Assembly (NCBI GenBank): GCA_030623545.1
Contig: JAUXLW010000053.1
Span: 1-7,873, forward strand
Direction: 5' to 3'
From: Acidimicrobiia bacterium
GTDB taxonomy: Bacteria; Actinomycetota; Acidimicrobiia; Spongiisociales; SHLN01
DNA length: 7,873 nt
Shown here: positions 6,246 through 7,873 of the stretch, in pieces
Layout: each line of letters begins with the position of its first letter
Position numbering within the stretch: the stretch's first letter is position 1
Notes under the pieces: generated by a model
Seen by the model: the letters and a program-made list of their open reading frames with translations, nothing else
Told to the model about the DNA's origin: nothing
Databases searched by the model: none
Program-made: the position numbers and the translations under genes

Positions 6246-6881
6246 ATGACGGGCAAGGGACCTGATGTCTTTTCCGATATCGCCGACCGTTACGACCGGG
6301 TCAATCGGATCCTCTCCCTCGGCCGGGATCGGGCCTGGCGCCAACGGGCGTTGGAATTCCTACCGCAGGGCCGGGTGCTCGACCTCGGGGCTGGTACTGG
6401 TGCGGTCAATGTCGACATGGGTGAGAGGACGCTAATCGCGGCTGATCCATCATTGCCGATGCTCTCGAGAAACGACAGTCCGGCCCGGTTGGCGGCGTTC
6501 GGCGAGCGATTACCCCTGGCAGACTCGGTTCTTGACGGTGTCTTTTCAGCGTTCGTGTTTCGAAACCTGACTTCGGTGCCTGAAACCCTGGCCGAGATTC
6601 ATCGCGTCCTCCGACCCGGAGCGAGCGCGGTGATAGTTGATCTGACCCGTCCCATTGGGAAGATGAAGCAGGGACTCCATCGCATGGGAAGCGCCGTTTT
6701 TGTGCCGCTAGTCGGCCGCCTGGCGGGGGCCCCATCCGAGTACAGGTATCTCAACGTCTCGCTCGACAAACTCCCATCACCCGAGTTGCTATTTGCCGGA
6801 GGCCCGCTGGCACTTGATCACACGTGGCGGATGGGTCCGCTCGGGTTCGTCTACGGGGCCGTCCTCAAGCGGGGCCGCTAA
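6246..6881 (+). CDS. menG: MenG/UbiE-type demethylmenaquinone methyltransferase (short form)
   Basis: This is a class I SAM-dependent methyltransferase, most likely performing the last step of menaquinone synthesis (C-methylation of demethylmenaquinone). The 211 residues show the UbiE/MenG opening FSDIADRYDRVNRILS at 9-24 with DRAWR at 28-32, the SAM-binding motif LDLGAGTG at 45-52, the acidic residue Asp 67 at the end of strand 2, GERLPLADSVLD at 86-97, and FRNLTSVPETLAEIHRVLRP at 105-124, which matches the family's RN...RVLKPG block. It is about 20-40 residues shorter than typical members, and VDLTRP at 131-136 replaces the usual LEFSKP. A good Shine-Dalgarno AGGAG at 6235-6239 lies 6 bases before the ATG; longer in-frame starts overlap serS. 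It sits 28 bases after serS. A related methyltransferase with another small quinone or lipid substrate cannot be excluded. Confidence 0.85.
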   Translation: MTGKGPDVFSDIADRYDRVNRILSLGRDRAWRQRALEFLPQGRVLDLGAGTGAVNVDMGERTLIAADPSLPMLSRNDSPARLAAFGERLPLADSVLDGVFSAFVFRNLTSVPETLAEIHRVLRPGASAVIVDLTRPIGKMKQGLHRMGSAVFVPLVGRLAGAPSEYRYLNVSLDKLPSPELLFAGGPLALDHTWRMGPLGFVYGAVLKRGR

Positions 6882-6928
6882 ACCCGCACCGACCAGCGTT
6901 CTCCCCGATTTCACCACCAGCACATCGG

Positions 6929-7126
6929 TCAGGGGAGTTCGTTGGTTTCCCACTCGGCGTATCGATCATTGAGATCACCAACGACGTTGCCGGCGTTGTC
7001 GAGCACGAAAAACGGGGTTGATTGCTCGGCGGGGAGGTTTTGCACGGGAGGAAGAGGAGCCGCCGCACTGCAAGCCGAAGCCGTCACAATCAAAGTCACG
7101 AACACGATCCGGATGAAGCTCTTCAT
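6929..7126 (-). CDS. Small predicted lipoprotein, function unknown
   Basis: From the ATG at 7126 the product is 65 residues. The N-terminus MKSFIRIVFVTLIVTASAC is a typical lipoprotein signal: two basic residues, a hydrophobic core and a lipobox-like ASAC with the lipidated Cys at 19. A small residue instead of Leu at -3 is acceptable. The mature part of about 47 residues is Pro- and Asn-rich (LPPVQNLP, FFVLDNAGNVVGDLNDR) and matches no family I know. The frame could be read further upstream to 7240, but that would run into the SRP RNA gene and bury the signal peptide. The gene is convergent with menG (47 bases apart) and lies 95 bases downstream of ffs on the same strand. TACGCT at 7146-7141 could be a -10 box. 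There is no clear Shine-Dalgarno, which lowers confidence. Confidence 0.6.
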   Translation of the reverse strand: MKSFIRIVFVTLIVTASACSAAAPLPPVQNLPAEQSTPFFVLDNAGNVVGDLNDRYAEWETNELP

Positions 7127-7220
7127 TGGAGAAACATCGGAGCGTATGGGCGGCACTTGAGAAAGTGTGTGCACCCGCCGTCGAACGTTTGACACCCAGG
7201 GCTCTTCGGGTCGCCTGCTC

Positions 7221-7320
7221 CAGCCGAGTGATCCCACCACACCCAGGAGCTGTCGCTTAGAGCTGCTTCCTTCCGGACCTGACCCGGTTCACGAAGCTCC
7301 TGCCGTAGGGGACCCGGCCT
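7221..7320 (-). ncRNA. ffs: Signal recognition particle RNA (4.5S RNA)
   Basis: This is the RNA core of the bacterial SRP, which binds Ffh and delivers nascent membrane proteins to FtsY. Read on the minus strand, the universal Ffh-binding core GGTCAGGTCCGGAAGGAAGC appears with its GGAA tetraloop, followed by AGC. Outside it GGAGCTTCGT pairs with GCGACAGCTCC, and at the base GGCCGGGT (7319-7312) pairs with ACTCGGCT (7229-7222). These pairs define a small-type SRP RNA of about 98-100 bases with no Alu domain. The ends are set by the terminal pairing and are accurate to a few bases. No good promoter is visible just before 7320, so it may be cut from a longer transcript that begins near 7432. Confidence 0.95.
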
Positions 7321-7440
7321 TCATCACCGCGTGCCCGCTGCCTTCTGAACAACGAACGTCCTCGGGCGGGGATTCGGTCCCGCATAAGAGGGTTTCGGGT
7401 ACAGGGCACCCCTAGTGCCCCACTTAGCACACGCCGAAAT
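7321..7440 (-). other. Structured non-coding block upstream of ffs (possible precursor leader)
   Basis: These 120 bases hold no credible gene but much pairing potential on the minus strand. GGGCAC (7420-7415) can pair with GTGCCC (7408-7403). The same GTGCCC can instead pair with a second GGGCAC (7336-7331), closing a domain of about 75 bases. GCGGG...CCCGC (7383-7366 region) forms a local stem. A TACGAT box at 7444-7439 could start transcription near 7432 and make this the 5' part of a longer SRP RNA precursor. It is described from pairing only. Confidence 0.4.
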
Positions 7441-7450
7441 CGTAGCGAAT

Positions 7451-7456
7451 TACCAT
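7451..7456 (+). promoter_or_regulatory. Probable -10 box for tRNA-Ser(CGA)
   Basis: TACCAT lies 8 bases before the mature 5' end of the tRNA and is identical to the hexamer proposed for serS. No -35 stands at ideal spacing. On the other strand TACGAT at 7444-7439 could drive ffs, making this a compact divergent promoter region. Confidence 0.5.
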
Positions 7457-7464
7457 GGCGACAA

Positions 7465-7555
7465 GGAGGGGTCGCATAGTCCGGCCTAGTGCGCAGCACT
7501 CGAAATGCTGTGAACCGCGTGAGCGGTTCCGTGGGTTCGAATCCCACCCCCTCCG
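7465..7555 (+). tRNA. tRNA-Ser, anticodon CGA
   Basis: This is a 91-base class II tRNA. The acceptor GGAGGGG at 7465-7471 pairs with CCCCTCC at 7548-7554, and G is the discriminator at 7555, as expected for serine. The anticodon stem CAGCA/TGCTG holds the loop CTCGAAA with anticodon CGA, reading UCG. The long variable arm pairs GAACCGC with GCGGTTC around GTGA. The T arm is GTGGG/CCCAC with loop TTCGAAT. CCA is not encoded. The nearby SerS is its charging enzyme. Confidence 0.97.
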
Positions 7556-7573
7556 CTTTCTTTCTGTGCCTAT

Positions 7574-7591
7574 GTCCTCCTGGGGGAGGAC
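7574..7591 (+). terminator. Hairpin after tRNA-Ser(CGA), possible terminator
   Basis: GTCCTCC at 7574-7580 pairs exactly with GGAGGAC at 7585-7591 around TGGG, 18 bases after the tRNA. No T-run follows, so any termination would be of the T-poor kind seen in high-GC actinobacteria. The rest of the gap to the next tRNA is purine-rich on the plus strand (GAAGCGAGGGCGAGGAGG) with no gene. Confidence 0.45.
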
Positions 7592-7674
7592 CGTCTGAGC
7601 GAAGCGAGGGCGAGGAGGGGGAGCCTCCAACCAAGGTGCCGAGGGTTTGGGGGTCTCTTTGGCCGATGCCGTCT

Positions 7675-7680
7675 TAATCT
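7675..7680 (+). promoter_or_regulatory. Probable -10 box for tRNA-Ser(UGA)
   Basis: TAATCT fits TANNNT and ends 7 bases before the tRNA 5' end, which would give an almost leaderless tRNA transcript. The -35 region is not recognisable. It suggests this tRNA has its own promoter and is not read only from the tRNA-Ser(CGA) gene. Confidence 0.5.
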
Positions 7681-7687
7681 GGACCGT

Positions 7688-7777
7688 GGAGGGATGGCCG
7701 AGCGGACGAAGGCGACAGTCTTGAAAACTGTTGAGCCGGGTTAACCGGTTCCGTGGGTTCGAATCCCACTCCCTCCG
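7688..7777 (+). tRNA. tRNA-Ser, anticodon TGA
   Basis: This is a 90-base class II tRNA. The acceptor GGAGGGA at 7688-7694 pairs with TCCCTCC at 7770-7776, and G is the discriminator at 7777. The D arm has TGGCCGAGCGG, the usual serine pattern. The anticodon stem ACAGT/ACTGT holds the loop CTTGAAA with anticodon TGA, reading UCA and other UCN codons. The variable arm is GAGCCGGGTTAACCGGTTC, and the T arm GTGGG/CCCAC matches the other tRNA-Ser. CCA is not encoded. Together the two tRNAs cover UCG and UCA. Confidence 0.97.
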
Positions 7778-7779
7778 CG

Positions 7780-7799
7780 GGAACGCTCCGCGTTCCTTT
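7780..7799 (+). terminator. Hairpin with short T-run after tRNA-Ser(UGA)
   Basis: GGAACGC at 7780-7786 pairs with GCGTTCC at 7790-7796 around TCC and is followed by TTT. It begins 2 bases after the tRNA, the expected place for a terminator. The T-run is short but usable in a high-GC genome. Confidence 0.65.
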
Positions 7800-7822
7800 C
7801 GAGTTTGCCTTTGGCAAACTCG
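7800..7822. terminator. Second tandem hairpin, perfect 10-bp stem
   Basis: CGAGTTTGCC at 7800-7809 pairs perfectly with GGCAAACTCG at 7813-7822 around TTT. It starts right after the T-run of the previous hairpin. No T-run follows on either strand. It may be a back-up terminator, a transcript-end stabiliser or a dispersed palindromic repeat. The remaining bases 7823-7873 show no feature I can support. Confidence 0.5.
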
Positions 7823-7873
7823 TGGCAGAGACTTCGGTGTTATTTCGTGGACGGCAAGTTCTCCTAGGTTGCC

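Noticed and set aside
6882..6935. Bidirectional terminator between menG and the lipoprotein gene
   Set aside because: Only CCGAT/ATCGG with a 14-base loop plus CCCC/GGGG is visible, with no T-run; too weak to call.
7127..7240. 38-residue extension of the small lipoprotein
   Set aside because: It would overlap the SRP RNA and bury the lipoprotein signal.
7257..7634. Minus-strand open frame (GVGFEPTEPLTRF-type product) across tRNA-Ser(CGA) and ffs
   Set aside because: It is the reverse translation of a tRNA-Ser and SRP RNA, a well-known source of false hypothetical proteins. The same applies to 7424-7630 minus and 7489-7677 plus.
1..7873. Mobile element, CRISPR array, toxin-antitoxin or defence system
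   Set aside because: No transposase, integrase, spaced repeats or defence-type genes are visible. Conserved core genes fill the window, although tRNA 3' flanks are possible integration sites.

Overview
The window comes from a high-GC, Gram-positive-type bacterium of the phylum Actinomycetota. The main evidence is a minus-strand block in the order fhaA-fhaB-pstP-rodA-pbpA, read from about 3.7 kb down to 1. This is the arrangement known from Mycobacterium tuberculosis (Rv0020c to Rv0016c), where a tRNA-Leu also lies beside fhaA. Several proteins are much shorter than their mycobacterial counterparts (FhaA 217 aa, PstP 236 aa). That points to a lineage distant from Mycobacterium, perhaps Acidimicrobiia or a relative, but this placement is inference. 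No tRNA gene in the window encodes its 3' CCA.

Left half (1-3719, minus strand): a cell-wall growth and Ser/Thr phospho-signalling operon. Its genes are packed with zero gap or 4-base overlaps and use GTG, GTG and TTG starts at three junctions. FhaA and FhaB are phosphothreonine readers, PstP is the opposing phosphatase, RodA is the SEDS glycan polymerase and PbpA is the class B transpeptidase. PbpA is cut by the window edge just before its SxxK active site. The matching kinases (PknA/PknB) would be expected beyond position 1.

Middle (3720-6881, plus strand): tRNA-Leu(CAG) starts divergently from fhaA. Only 4 bases after it comes a 329-aa single-pass membrane protein with a CARDB-like C-terminal domain and no known role. 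Next come seryl-tRNA synthetase, which appears to be transcribed as a leaderless mRNA, and a short MenG/UbiE-type methyltransferase for the last step of menaquinone synthesis.

Right end (6882-7873): a small minus-strand lipoprotein gene, the 4.5S/SRP RNA gene (ffs, minus strand) with an unusual structured upstream block, and two plus-strand tRNA-Ser genes, anticodons CGA and UGA. The last tRNA is followed by two tandem perfect hairpins. SerS, two of its tRNA substrates and the SRP RNA therefore form a translation and secretion cluster. I saw no CRISPR array, insertion sequence, phage gene or defence system. The least explained items are the tRNA-linked membrane protein, the block upstream of ffs, and the altered FHA signature in FhaA.
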